A DNA stretch of 64,000 nt, taken from Planococcus citri (Eukaryota; Arthropoda; Insecta; Hemiptera; Pseudococcidae). Below, in pieces: positions 52,201 to 64,000 of this stretch (position 1 is its first letter; every line of letters starts with the position of its first letter). Both the position numbers and the translations under genes were made by a program. Below the pieces are notes generated by a model. That model ran no database searches. It had not been told where the DNA came from and worked only from the letters and a program-made list of their open reading frames with translations. The DNA is taken from NCBI RefSeq assembly GCF_950023065.1, contig NC_088679.1, positions 40,548,001 to 40,612,000 of the forward strand, given 5' to 3'.

Positions 52201-53597
52201 ACAAAAATTAAATGAAGAAAAATATTTAAAAAACATGTAACTTGAACTCGAAAAAAAAATTATTTTCAATAAAAGATTTTAAAAAGATGTTAAAAATGCA
52301 ATAAATGATGAATTATTTTAAAATATTCTCCAGCGATTATTCAAGTTGTATTAAAAAAAATAATATTTCGGTTATAATTCATCATTCAGAAAACGTGGTA
52401 ACATGAAAAGCTAATAAGGTTTCAACCATATTTCGACTTTCTGAAATCTATTTGTGTTTTTCTAAGCTATCTGGAGCTTACAAAAAACAAAACAAAAAAA
52501 AACGTTACAATATGAATTTGAACCAGCAAACCCCGATTTTAAAAATTTGTACACGAATTAATGTCGAGACTTGGAAGTCAGTTACTATGAAATTGGAAAA
52601 TCCAAAAATCATACTTTATACTCCAGGAGGTCGAAAATGGGGTATTAAATTTCAACTTTCTACCTCAATTCGATAAAATGTTTATTTTTTTCATGGAAAA
52701 TGATCCGAATTTGAATTTTCAAAAATTTGCCCAAAATCGAGAAATGAAATTTTATTATTTGAAATTTAACCCAGTAGTGTATTTTTAGATAGGTACTCTG
52801 TCGACTTTTTTTTTGTCTGGTCCAAAAATTCTTTTGTTGGCTGTTGGAGACCACAACTATGTTTGATTTTAAGAAGTGAATCTATGTATGTATTAACTTA
52901 TTTCGATAAATCAATCAACAATCCACCTACAGGTTTTCAGAACACTCTAATGCACCATAATGCTTATTATCAAGACAATAATTCTCCAGATAGCGTACCT
53001 ATTAAGCTTTTTACTAAGTAGGTGAGCAGGTAGAGTTCCAAATAAATACCTCCTTAGAGATAGACAAAGGAAATTTTAATACTTGACACGGCTGTTATTA
53101 TAATAGGTATTAGATGAAATACTAGTACCAACCTACCTACTGTATAATGTCAAGATCCTGCATTAAGCCTCTACTCTAATTATAATTAGACCAGGTATAT
53201 TCTCGTATCTAAAATAATCACTTACCTAAACTGAGATATTTTTTATGCACATTTTCATAAGCAATCCATTCGATATTTTTCAGGCGATTCCTTTCCTGTC
53301 GTACATTATGCAATACTTCTGGTTCAGAAACACTATTCGGCGTCCTAAAATAGAGATTTTAATTACATTTTCCAATTACCGTACGTTGGAAAATTCATAT
53401 CTAAAATACTCGTAGCATATGTGTAGCCTAAATCAATTAACTCACCCAGTTTTTGCGAAGTTACTCCAGTAGGTAATTGTCGCCTCAGACAGGTACATTT
53501 CGGACTTTGTGTAATTTCTAACGAAATGTGATAAACCGCCAACTAATGGAGCTCCCAATACGTACGGCATTTCTTCTCCGTGAACACAACCTTGTCT
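48875..53597 (-). CDS. Nlg: Neuroligin, C-terminal part (5 exons; 5' part outside)
   Basis: A postsynaptic adhesion protein with an inactive cholinesterase-like ectodomain that binds neurexins. Exons on the minus strand, in transcript order: 53597-53446, 53344-53226, 50541-50402, 49785-49305, 49212-48875. Phases agree at every junction. The ectodomain end shows RQGCVHGEEMPYVLGAPLVG, YLSEATITYWSNFAKTG, NRLKNIEWIAYENVHKKYL and KLKNHYRAHKLSFWLNLVPE, all neuroligin-specific. A stalk, one transmembrane helix and a proline-rich tail follow. The upstream exons (most of the esterase domain and the signal peptide) were not found before 64000, implying an intron over 10 kb. Which neuroligin paralogue is unresolved. 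Confidence 0.94.
49305..49785 (-). CDS. Neuroligin exon: stalk and transmembrane segment
   Basis: 481 nt. It begins KDKLAGRTKSSSSNSRDHG, a serine- and asparagine-rich stalk with NRT and NSS glycosylation sequons, then ENYPVYSTALIITIGIGCT leading into the helix (LLLLNILVFVAVYY). A positively charged, histidine-rich juxtamembrane region (NRRRHHHSCQRRKRHHEH) follows. Confidence 0.93.
49786..50401 (-). other. Neuroligin intron
   Basis: 616 nt between GTAAGT at 50401 and the acceptor TTTGCAG ending at 49786. Nothing recognised. Confidence 0.8.
50402..50541 (-). CDS. Neuroligin exon: end of esterase-like domain
   Basis: 140 nt encoding SSKIKLKNHYRAHKLSFWLN to HHMFRSDLDK. NHYRAxxLSFWLNLVP is a signature of neuroligins. 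Confidence 0.94.
50542..53225 (-). other. Neuroligin intron with an AAAC microsatellite
   Basis: 2.7 kb, AT-rich. It has an (AAAC)n microsatellite at 51368-51404 and poly-A near 52100-52114. No exon-like frame recognised. Confidence 0.75.
51368..51404. repeat. (AAAC)n microsatellite
   Basis: About eight perfect AAAC units. Confidence 0.95.
53226..53344 (-). CDS. Neuroligin exon: esterase-like domain
   Basis: 119 nt encoding TPNSVSEPEVLHNVRQERNR, then LKNIEWIAYENVHKKYLSL. Enters in phase 2 and exits in phase 1, matching its neighbours. Confidence 0.92.
53446..53597 (-). CDS. Neuroligin exon: esterase-like domain with VHGE
   Basis: 152 nt encoding RQGCVHGEEMPYVLGAPLVG, GLSHFVRNYTKSEMYLS and EATITYWSNFAKTG. 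The histidine in VHGE aligns with the catalytic histidine of acetylcholinesterase; whether the nucleophile serine is lost, as in other neuroligins, cannot be seen because that exon is outside. Starts in phase 0 after TATTTTCAG. Confidence 0.94.
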
Positions 53598-55920
53598 CTG
53601 AAAATAAATTTACATACAAAATGAATTCAACATTGTAAAATTAACCGAATCAATAGCCTACTTAGCAGAATACTCATTCGATACGATAACTTATGCGATG
53701 TCGAACAGAAAGAAATCAAATTTCAAATCTCGACTACTGCGATAACAATTCGAATGGTACAAACACCATCTTGAAAATCAAATTATCGTCTTAATCGATA
53801 GAATTTACAAACAATATTAGATTTACAGACGAAAGAATCTGTTTTTCAGGAGAGAAATTTAATTTTCTAGAGTGGCTCGACGAGGTTAGTAAAAAAAAAA
53901 AAAAAAAAATGGCTTCGTAAACACGACTTTAGGAGAAAAAAGAGTTTTAATGAAATCAAATTAAATCGTTTTGTAAAACATTGCCAACGTCATTATCTAC
54001 AATTTTCAATTAAAATACAACAAAGAAGTTTTTGATGTTTGCAAACCTTTAAAATATCCAAAGAAATAAATAAAAAAAAATATATGTACTTCTATTAATT
54101 TATCGAGAAAATATCTTTGTTTTATTTTTTCTACATTGTTGATATATATTTCTTTTCTTTTTTTTAGTCAAGTATTTGCTCAAATTTGTACGAGCAAATA
54201 CTTATACGTAGGTAGGTATGTGGAGAATTGTTAGGTCAATGATCATAAACGGCCAAGTTGAGATAGTTACATATTTGAACGGAAAGATACAATACAACGG
54301 AAAAATTCCGAGCCATTGGATGTGTATTTTTAAATTTTTAAATGGTGGAAAATTTACAGAGCTTCGATTTCTAATGTTTCAACGTAATTCAACAATAAAA
54401 ATAATTTAGCACTCGAGTAGGTAGATAATTTTGAGTAATAAATTTATGTTTCAAAATAATTCCCAGTGTTTTGGTGATAGTTCGACGTTTGTTGTCTTTC
54501 GTTAGCTGACACAGAAACCCCAACAATGCATTGCAAATGGGTGAGTTGTTTGGAAGTTGAAACTTTGACAAAACTTAAAATATATAGGTACCTAGGTAGT
54601 TACCTAGTTAGAATGTTTGGAAAAATTTCTTAGCTATGTAAGTAACTTCATCAGTTTTGATTTCAAATAACACTGGGTAAGTAGTACTAAGAAGACCTAT
54701 GTTCATAATTCGTCTGACCTACATCTCGTATAGCCAGAAGGGCATGATTCTTCGTCTACTTCGATACCATAGCTCTTCCTTCTCCTTCAGCAGCGTAATA
54801 ATTGTATTCACGCCTGAAACTGCGAATTCTTCGCTGTTTTGGGCCAGGCGCAAATACAGGAAGGAAATGAAACAATTTTCCATTGCACTGAAATAAGCAA
54901 GAAAGCGAGTTTTTCGACTGGAATGGAATTTTTTTCAAGAATCCAGGCTTCGATTGCTTGTAGGGCTAATCGCGCTGCAACCCAAAGGTACGCTACCTAG
55001 TGAGGGAACTCATAAATACACGTTTCGTTTATACACTTCTACTCACGCATACAACGAAAAAGGTGTAACATTTGATTAAATAAGCTTATTTTTGAAGTTG
55101 AATCAGCAGTGGCGCGGCGTAGCCAGACGGCGAGTCAAAAAGGAGAAGTTCCAAATTTTTGAGTTTAATTTTGTAAAAATGAATTTTTGAAAAAAATAAG
55201 TCAAAGTTTTGGAACTTTTTGAATAATTTTTTCAATTGAACTCAAAATTGCGACGAAACTAAGTAAGTACCTATTCTATTAACAAATGCAAAGAACTACA
55301 ATTTGTTAATTCAACGTAGTGCGCAATGCGCATCGAAGTGGTGAAGAAGCTCGCATGCAGATTTACCTTATACTGTCTAATAGCGTTTCCATACCTGAAT
55401 TTTAAGGCTTTGTTTCACCCACCAGTGGAGAGAATTTCTCCTTCTGAAACCTAAAACCAGTTTGCTCGCTCTTTGAACTTCATAGGGTGGGTAAAGGCGC
55501 TCATAAGCTCACTTTCCAGAATTCAAGACATTTTTTGAATTTCAATGTACATTGTACATGTAGTTGATATAGCTTTGGAGATGAGCACGAGTTTTTTTTC
55601 AAGTTTATAAAATTATTATTATTTTGTTTACTTTTTCAGAATGATTCTTATTTTTTTATACTCGTATTTTTAGTACAATTTTCCAACAAAAATTTGACAG
55701 TTTCATTTCATAAACTTGCCAACATTTTGCACAAGGCAACACTTGAAACTTGTTTCATGATCCCTGTTTTTTTTTTAGTGTGCATAGCACACTATTAGTT
55801 TCGGTCTGAAAATGGAAATTTTTTTTGGAACAAATGTTCTCTTGGATGGATGGACCGATTTTTTTGAAATTTCCATATGTAGATGTGGTCTATCATGAAA
55901 CATTCAACGCCGTAATTATA

Positions 55921-55958
55921 ATTGCAATTACTCAAGTAGCTTCTTGAGTAATTGCAAT
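55921..55958. repeat. Perfect 16-bp hairpin
   Basis: ATTGCAATTACTCAAG at 55921-55936 and its exact reverse complement at 55943-55958, with a 6-nt loop (TAGCTT). Confidence 0.9.
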
Positions 55959-56009
55959 CAATTACAAAAATTTGGACCAAAAAAAGAATAAAAAGGGGGA
56001 AAAGGGCCA

Positions 56010-56265
56010 TATCAAAAGCAAAGCTGACAGTATGTAACACCGCAGGTGGTGTAAAATATTTTCTTTTTTCAAAAGCAAAGCGGACAGTATGTAACACCGC
56101 AGGGGGTGTAAAATATTTTCTATTGTTCAATTTTCGAATTTATTTTTCAAAATTGAACAATGGAAAAGATTTTATCAAAAGTGAAGCCGACCCCTGTGGT
56201 GTTATATTTATCAAAAGCAAAGTCCACAGTATGTAACACCGCAGGGGGTGTAAATTATTCTTATC
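56010..56265. repeat. 57-bp repeat with CAAAAGCAAAG...GTATGTAACACCGCAG
   Basis: Copies begin near 56012, 56069 and 56211, with a worn copy near 56175. Between them, at 56123-56163, a 13-bp inverted pair (ATTGTTCAATTTT / AAAATTGAACAAT) forms a second hairpin. Confidence 0.85.
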
Positions 56266-56515
56266 TACTGTGTTATCTTTCCCATTGTTCAATTTTGAGA
56301 AATGTTTTTAGAACACCTGCAGATGTTTCATTTACACACATTCAGTACCTAGACACAAAAAGCAGGTGGTTACCCTTTATGAATCAAAACCCACCAGTCA
56401 TTTGTGATTCTGCTGTGCTCCCAAGAGGTTCTCTCAGTACTGCAGTGCTTTTGGAGTCACATTATGCTTTTGAGATACATATATCGCGGTATGCTCTGGA
56501 GCTTTCAGAATAGCA

Positions 56516-57150
56516 TAGTGTATTTGGAATTGTGTTGTGCTTTTTTTCAAAATCGCATTGTGCATTTTTTTTTGAAATCGCGTTGTGTCAAGCTTTTTTT
56601 TGAAATTGCGTTGTGCTTTTTTTTTCAAAATCACCTTGTGCTTTTTTTTGAAATTGTGTTGTGCTTTTTTTTCAAAATCGCCTTGTGCTTTTTTTTCAAA
56701 ATCGAGTTGTGTTTTTTTTTCAAAATCGCGTTGTGCTTTTTTTTTTAAAATCATGTTGTGCTTTTTTTCAAAATTTGCGTTGTGCTTTTTTTCAAAATTG
56801 TGTTGTGCTTTTTTTCAAACTTGTGTTGTGGTTTTTTTTTCAAATTCACAATCTTTTTTTTGCAAATTCACATTGTGCTTTTTTTTTAAATTTGCGTTGT
56901 GCTTTTTTTTTAAATCGCGTTGTGCTTTTTTCGAAATCACGTTGTGCTTTGTTTCAAAATTGCATTGTTATTTTTTTTTCAAAATCGCGTTGTGCTTTTT
57001 TTCAAAATCGTGTTGTGCTTTTTTTTGAAATCATGTTGTGTTTTTTTCAAAATTGCGTTGTGCTTTTTTAAAAATTGCGTTGTGTTTTTTTTCAAAATCG
57101 CATTGTGCTTTTTTTCAAAATCGCGTTGTGCTTTTTTTTCAAACTTGTTA
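56516..57150. repeat. Poly-T minisatellite (CGTTGTGCTTTTTTTCAAAAT)n
   Basis: About two dozen copies of a 24-29-bp unit made of TTGTGC, a run of 6-9 T, CAAAAT and CGCG. Unit length varies with the T-run, so several overlapping frames on both strands stay open; none is a gene. Confidence 0.93.
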
Positions 57151-60100
57151 TTTTTATTTAATTTATTTTCATCTGGATTCACAGCAAAATACCATTGAAC
57201 CTTCAGTAACTATTTTTACTACTTTCTCAGAGCAGAATGTTGAAAATGAAGAATAAAATCAATAGGTAGATTCAGCTTTAGAAAGTGTAAATAATTCCAC
57301 ATCTCCCTCCTATCCACATCTCCAACTAAAGATTACGTTTTTAACCAAACAATTGAAGAACTCGACGTGGGAAAAACGAATTCACATTTAGAAATATCCT
57401 CGCTCCTCACCCACTAATAACTTTTCTTCATTACTTCGTGGAATACATATAACGTAAATTCGCTAATAATTTCACATGGTCCAGTGCTCATTCCATAGGG
57501 TGTTTTTCATTAAGTAATTCAACAAAGGCAAATTACGAAACCAGTACCCGTGGTACCTATTTCGGTAGCAATCGCATTATTCATTTGATCGAACACTTTC
57601 CATCCAATTTCGGGTACGCAGAGAAAAACCTATTAGGTATAGGTCACGGTACGAGTAGAAAGATGAAAGATACAAGTAAATTCGCGCGATCACACGTAAA
57701 ACTGGCGAATGTGCGAATTTGTGGGTAAACCGCATAACTGGACGTGCGATTAAAATAAACAATGCAATCTACTACCTCGTTACCTTTATGTAGTATGTTG
57801 CAGTTGCAACAAGCAAAAGATAGGTAGGTCTGGGTAGGTACTCATCTACTACCTGTGAACAAATGCATCATGCTATCATTGTAGGTTCATTTGTACGTCA
57901 TATTTACATTCATGCATATAAGTAGGTACCTATGCCTTTCTCGTATGTTTATATGAGAAATGTATAGTCTCATGAAAGGCTACTGAGAAAGTTGTTTTAG
58001 TACGTTCATGGATATTTTGATCGAATACCTTATAGGTAGGTACGTATATCTAATCTACATAACGCCGAACGTTACTTTTCATCGGTAATATTAGTTTATG
58101 GTACCAAACACATTTTATTCATTTGCAATCGTCATTACGAATCGATTATGTCATTGGACGAAGCGTAAAATTTAAATTTTCTTCAATAAAGCGTAAAAAG
58201 TATAGTAATCACGTTTCCCAAGCAACGTGTTATTTTCACCAACTTGAAAAATCTGTTCATTTTTTAAATTGGGACAAAAATATAGGGAAAAAACTCGAGG
58301 CAACGAGGGAAGAAAGATAATCTGTAATAAAAGTAAAGCTGGTACCATCAAGTTTACCTTGCTTCTCGTCAGTTGATGGTACCTAACGTAGAAAATGACG
58401 AAGTTAAGTAAACGAAGGAAATGTATATTCCTTATGTCGTTAATTCGGTAAACAACGACGACGGTAATAATGACGTCATCCTATTAATGAACCTTATTCA
58501 GTTTCAAAATTACGCCTTTTAGTCAAGTATCATTTACACAGGATAAAGGAACACTTGGAGTAACTTTAACCACGATATGGTAAAGTGTGTAATATCAACG
58601 GGTAATTATAAAGCTATCAATTAAACATCTTCCTGCTTTTACTCGCGATAGTTTCATTCGAGAAAAAGCACATGTCGTTAATGAGCGAGAAAAATATCTC
58701 GGTGCAATTTATACTTAGAAAAAGAAACGCGCAAAAAGAAAACTACTAACAACGAGCAGACGAAGAAAAAGCAAACTATATCTATACGTGTGTATGCTAA
58801 CACATCGGTAATTTGGCACTTTTAAAATCATTAAAGGATTAAAACGGATTAATGGACAATTTAATTTCTCGACTTATATCCTCGCGTATACCTACTTAAC
58901 GCTATTATACGTAAAACTGGATGTGTATAGTTTGAATAAGTACGCGCGATTTTACATATTATACAAGTAAAGCTATATAATCACTGCGAGGATAAGTACA
59001 TAAGTATTATATAGGAATAAAAAGTTGAAAATAACAATAGCAAACCAGCAACGCAATAAAGAAGCCCCTTTTAGCCGGCATATCTGTTCGTTGGAGAATA
59101 TAGAGCGCAAAAACACAACCAAATTACCAGTTTAAATCCTCATTTTATAAACTAAATAACGTACGCATAAAATACAAGTACATTGTTCTTTTTAATGTAC
59201 ACCCTTATAGTATCCATCTACATAGCGCTGTGCTGTAGTATATATTTTATATGCCGCGAACGGTTACCAGAACCAGCATCGCTGCTGGCGCATGGTATTC
59301 CTACGTACCTAGACTTACTCGTTGCTGTATCATTCTCGAATAAAATTTACGCAAAGAGATTCATCCTTCGCCAAAATATTTTCCATTATTGCTCCCTTTC
59401 TTCGCGTATTTTATACGCCTAGTTTTGCTAACTTGACACATTCAATTATTTTTAGTTAATATACCACGCATTATTTTCCACGTTATACATCTCCATACTA
59501 CTTACGTTGACGTCGAGTGAAAATACATATAAATCAAACGAAATGAGAATATGCAATAATAACTTCAATATGCTGAGTATACTCTTATCTTATTTCATTT
59601 CGTTGCAATTAGGTGACGAGTATGTTTGTCTTGTCTCAACACATCACATCTTTTATTACTGCGTGATCGAAACATTTTCAAAACATATCGAGCCCTCCTC
59701 TGACGGCGTCAATACTTTTTGTTGAGATTTTGTGATAACAAAGTCATATTGGTAGATAACATTAGAGCTCTCCATTATTTAGATGCGCTAATTTGTCGTG
59801 TTTTAGCCAACTTTGCAGCTGACGAATTAGGAAAAAAAACTGGCTATGCATTTTTACCAGTGTTATTCGCCTTCTATTCCTTGTAGTTTAGGCAGTAAAA
59901 AGTTCCTATTGGCCTCACAAGTTTTCAATCACCCAGTATGTGATGAGCAGATATGCCCTGATCGCCTTAGTAGTTGAAAATGTAACTTTCACCATAAGCG
60001 TAGGTTATTGTACATTGATTAATTCAGTAAATTTTTTACTGTTTTGCAGTAAAAAACTACTGCTTTTAAGAAGCCAAAATGTCGTGACTGCTAATCAGTG

Positions 60101-63100
60101 AAATTTCACTGTTTCAAATTTAGAGAGTAGGTTACGTACATATAATGTACTCGCGATCCGAGCCTCGTTGCAAGAATCATGAACCTAGAGAAATCACTTG
60201 GTCAAGGTATCTCAAGCTCGCCTGGTCAATGTCGTCAGAGTGAATATGTACAATGCTGGTATGGCTAGTTCCATACTCCCTAAATTATGATGTACCCATC
60301 CTTAGATGGTTAATTAGTATTTCTAACGTGATAAGTTGTAAATCGGCGTAGGTACAATCATGGTATATTTTTGGAATATCTCTGATCCAATCCGCACGAT
60401 CAGAGATAGACCCATCATACAAAAATGTTCGCTGATTGTCGCCTTTCGAAACAATAGCCATTGTTGAGCCTATTATTGGGGGTTGCCAGGGAGAGATGGT
60501 CAAAATGAACAGTCTTCAAAATGAACATTCTTCTGCTAAGGTAATCGTTTAATTCTTTTACTGGCGTTGCGTTTGCCCTTACCTTAACTAATTAATTAGT
60601 GATACATCATAGTTTAATTGAACCTCGAGTGTGAAGGTGATGGTGTGTTAATCACCTGAGCACTCGAATTTAAAGGAATACAACTACAACGTATTCTTTT
60701 ATATTTTACCTCGCTTTATAATAAGTTGCCAGGTTTTCCTGCGATTGTTTCAAGTTACCTACTCGTAGAGTGAGTAGATAGGTAGTGTGTACCTATCTCA
60801 CACACAAATTAATTATAGGCTTGCTTGTAATTAGTTGGTATAATATTGCTCAATTACTTGTATTACATAACATCTGTAATAAAAACTCATAAGTAGGTAA
60901 TTGGTTCGAGAAGACTTTCTTTATTTATAGTATTGCAACTTCTCACTGTGTGCATTGAGGTACATAGATAAAGCTGCATAATCTAGAGCTAGTCAGGACG
61001 TCAGGTAGTCGCAATTTCGCAAATATTCCTTCTCTAAGGAATATTTCTGATAACTACACCTTAGGAGAAAATTATACTATTAATTCCTTCTAGCAGTCTA
61101 GTCTAACTCCACTGTATCAAGTAGATATGAGTTTTTGATTTTTCCCCTCCCTAATTCAGGTATTACTTTACATCGAGTAGGTATGGGTTATAGGTAGCTG
61201 TATAGGCACATTAGGGTGGATCGCAAAAAAAGTCATTGGAATTTGATCAAATTCAGTGGAGACTTTTATTTTTAATTAAAAAGTCACTCGGGAATAATTT
61301 TAGCTCCAGAAATTTTGAGATGAAAAAAATGGTCTGATCCAAAAAAAAAAAAAATAGTATTTGAGATTCTGCGTCGACATATTCATTGCCATCGAAACTC
61401 AAGACCATTTTTAGGGTTTACCTACTAAACGGTTGAAGATTTGTAAATCGCTTATTGTTGAGTAAATTCGGGCTTTGAAAATTTTTTCTTCCCAAATATT
61501 TTGTATTAATAATTAAGCCAAAACATCGAAAGATATAATTTCTGAAACTGAGTAAATATTTTGGAATGCAGTGGTGCCAATCCCATTACAAAAAATTGAT
61601 TAAAAAATATAAAGAATTCTCATATAAATGAAAAAAAAAAATACCGAAAATTATTTTTCATGTTCATTGAAGAACATTTCACTACCAAGAAGAAAAAGCT
61701 ACGCAGCTTACAATCAAGTATGTAGTTTAAATGCCTGATCTCAAAAGGTTACGAATTTAGACAATTTTCTTCATTCACAACACGCCTTCGGGAATAAATG
61801 TTCTCACAGTAGGTACCTACTGCTCGTTGAGAAATGAAATTTTCAAAATTTTACAACTAATTCTGAGAGCGATGAAGAAAAAACTTGGTGTGCAAACCCC
61901 CTCCCCCCCTCCTTTCTTCATTAGAAAAAAGTTACATGAACTTGAAACATTTTTAACTTCAACACGATGTAAGGGAATCAAATTCATTAATTTCAAATCG
62001 GGCGACGTGGTAGAGTTTTCCTCCCCATGACCTCCCCAAGGTTTCAAATATGTAATTAATTTTAGAATCAAGAACTAGATTTCTTAGCTGGGTGGAAAAA
62101 TCTGCAAATTAGGTTTTATCTGTCGTCGTACTTACTTAAGTTTTGTCCATCTTTAATATTGAAAACGTGAAATTACAAAAAGGCGGGGTACTGGGGGGTA
62201 AAAAGTGAACACAATTTTCAATTCTGGGTATTTTACAACAATTTTGTTTCAATGTAATCAAATTTTAAAAAGAGAAAAATAAGGTTGAAATTGGCTAATC
62301 TTCATCACAGCGATATCCAAACCAACAAAAAAATGTTGAAACAGGACAAAATATAAAAATGGAAAGTGCGCACAAAAATACACCGCCAGGTCAAATTTCA
62401 CATGCCGAATTTCATTTTTCAATTTCAAGCAAATTTTCGAATTTCAAATTTGATTTATTTTTGCAGGAAACTTGGATCAAATTAAAATAAAGCATCGCAA
62501 AAATGAAAGTTCAATGAAAATTTAAAAAAAAATTATCAACAATAAGTTCAAGTTTTCAAAAAAAAAAAAAAAAAAAATAGTCGAACTGATCTTTTTGCGG
62601 TTTGAGCATGAATTTTGGAATAGAAAAAACGTTCCTACACGAAACTCATTTTCGTGTCGTAAAAAGTGACTAGAACTATCAATTCAATTACTCACCCAAT
62701 TCACTTGTTCTTCATCTTCAAAAGTACATGGGAATCCAAATTCAATTCTTGAACATTTTCAAACATATTTTTTTCAACTGTTTTTGCTATAGTAAAATGT
62801 TTTTTATTTTTATATGTGTGTGTTTTTTTTAACATCGAAACAAATCCATAAATTTCTTGAACATATGAAAATATTTTCGTTTCAAACAATAATTTTCCCC
62901 ACTTAAAAAAAATTTACATTTTAAAACTTGCTTCATCTGTGACTCACCTATCTACTTATTCAACGCTTACATCAAAAAATTTCCAACGTTGTTGGAATGC
63001 ATCGAAATTTGCATACATCCAGTAACGCGATGAAAAGTAAGCAGCTGTTAAATAATTAAAACTTCGCAGCTCAATTAATTACGCTTTTCAGCGCCAAGTT

Positions 63101-64000
63101 TCGCATCCGCGGAAACAATAATTATTATACACTTACCTACCTATGTAATCTGGTATTAAAACAATGATTGCAACTTTTTTTACCAGACATAAACCTTAAC
63201 TCGAAACCCTTTTGTCTACACGGAAACAAATTTCGGTCAAATTGATCGAACCTCGACAGCGGCGTTTTTTCCCTTATATTACACAGCGGCGATGCGAATT
63301 TTATTTAAAACTCGGCAACCGCTAATAATCTCGACGTTTTCATATCGCGAAAGGTTTTTTTCATTATTAGATAATTTATAACGAGGAAACGATTAAAAAA
63401 AAAAGCTCTACGCCGGTTTCTGTTTCCGACTTTGGTATAATTAAGGAGCTTGGAATTTAGATTAGAAAGGGTTGGCGGCGGGTCTTGGAGCTAAAGATTA
63501 ATTAACATATAGGTGGCTGTATGCCAGAGCGGACGAACCACGCACAAAACATCCATAAAATCTCCATTAAACAAATAGAATATTGCGTTCGCTTTCGGAT
63601 TATTATGTACTCGTTGAGAAAAATAAAAATAAAAGTATTAAGAAAATAAAAACTCTGTAAAGAAAACCAGCTAGCAGCTTATTAATTTTCTACAACTTTG
63701 TGTGAAGAATGTTAAGCGTGCCATTCTTGGGGGGTTTGCTGTTTGCTTCTTGCGCAATGCTGAATGATAAAATAACTTAATTGACTCAAACGGAAAAGTT
63801 AAAAATGACGGCATCGAAAATAAAATAAGATGAAAAACGTTTTATAAACTTCGTAAACTTTCTAATTGACAAAACTTGCTGAAACCAAAATGAGTAAATC
63901 GAGTTTTAAATACGCGACTGAGTAAATACCTACCCAGAATATAAGGTTTTAAATTAATATTTTATATTATCCTCGAAGAAAAACAATCATTCCATAGTTC

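Larger units (their letters stand above)
53598..64000 (-). other. Probable long neuroligin intron
   Basis: 10.4 kb in which I found no further neuroligin exon. It holds hairpins and a 57-bp repeat at 55917-56290, a poly-T minisatellite at 56516-57150, and poly-A runs near 61340 and 62557-62578. A 72-codon minus-strand frame at 60285-60503 is unrecognised. A donor-like GTGAGT on the minus strand near 62694 follows a short open stretch of about 20 codons, but I could not match it to any family. Confidence 0.6.

Noticed and set aside
56404..57256. Several overlapping frames of 67-147 codons (CFFSKSRCAFF-type)
   Set aside because: All come from the poly-T minisatellite; no start context or homology.
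60285..60503. 72-codon minus-strand frame
   Set aside because: Length is compatible with chance and I recognise no domain; it does not match any neuroligin segment.
62694..62760. Possible upstream neuroligin exon ending at a GTGAGT donor on the minus strand
   Set aside because: Only about 20 codons are open and the residues match no part of neuroligin that I know.

Overview
The window is eukaryotic and animal. It is AT-rich, its genes are cut into many short exons with GT-AG introns, and introns and intergenic DNA are full of repeats and the short motif GTAGGTACCTAC. The protein families (a ten-Ig, six-FN3 Dscam-type receptor with the arthropod tail motif DEICPYATFQL, a neuroligin, and a Ty1/copia element) point to an arthropod, most likely an insect. 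The species cannot be fixed from sequence alone.

Layout. (1) At 628-7689 lies a complete, apparently young Ty1/copia retrotransposon on the + strand. Its two 238-bp LTRs are identical by eye, it has a 5-bp target duplication (aggca), and gag and pol are open. (2) From 9761 to 47059 (+), 35 exons encode nearly all of a Dscam-family cell-adhesion receptor: Ig1-9, FN3 1-4, Ig10, FN3 5-6, one transmembrane segment and a cytoplasmic tail, about 1,917 residues. The signal-peptide exon was not found. Every splice phase agrees from exon to exon. Ig2, Ig3 and Ig7 are each encoded once, so this is not the hypervariable Dscam1 layout. (3) From 48875 to 53597 (-), five exons encode the C-terminal part of a neuroligin: the end of the cholinesterase-like domain, a stalk, the transmembrane segment and the tail. 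Its 5' part lies beyond 64000. (4) The two genes converge tail to tail with about 1.8 kb between their stop codons. The last 10 kb appears to be neuroligin intron with several tandem arrays.

The two host genes both encode synaptic or neuronal surface proteins with proline-rich cytoplasmic tails and hydrophobic C-termini of the type PDZ domains can bind. A functional link is only an inference.

The most interesting signals are these. A 78-nt GT-AG interval removes both stop codons between copia gag and pol and keeps the frame. A second acceptor after pol would give Gag a different, acidic tail from the same donor. An extra exon-like open segment lies between FN3-6 and the transmembrane exon of the Dscam gene; it resembles a diverged copy of the transmembrane exon and would shift the frame if included. 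There is also a 1.2-kb near-perfect palindrome, a foldback element with three iterons at each end, and several tandem arrays, one with helically phased A-tracts.
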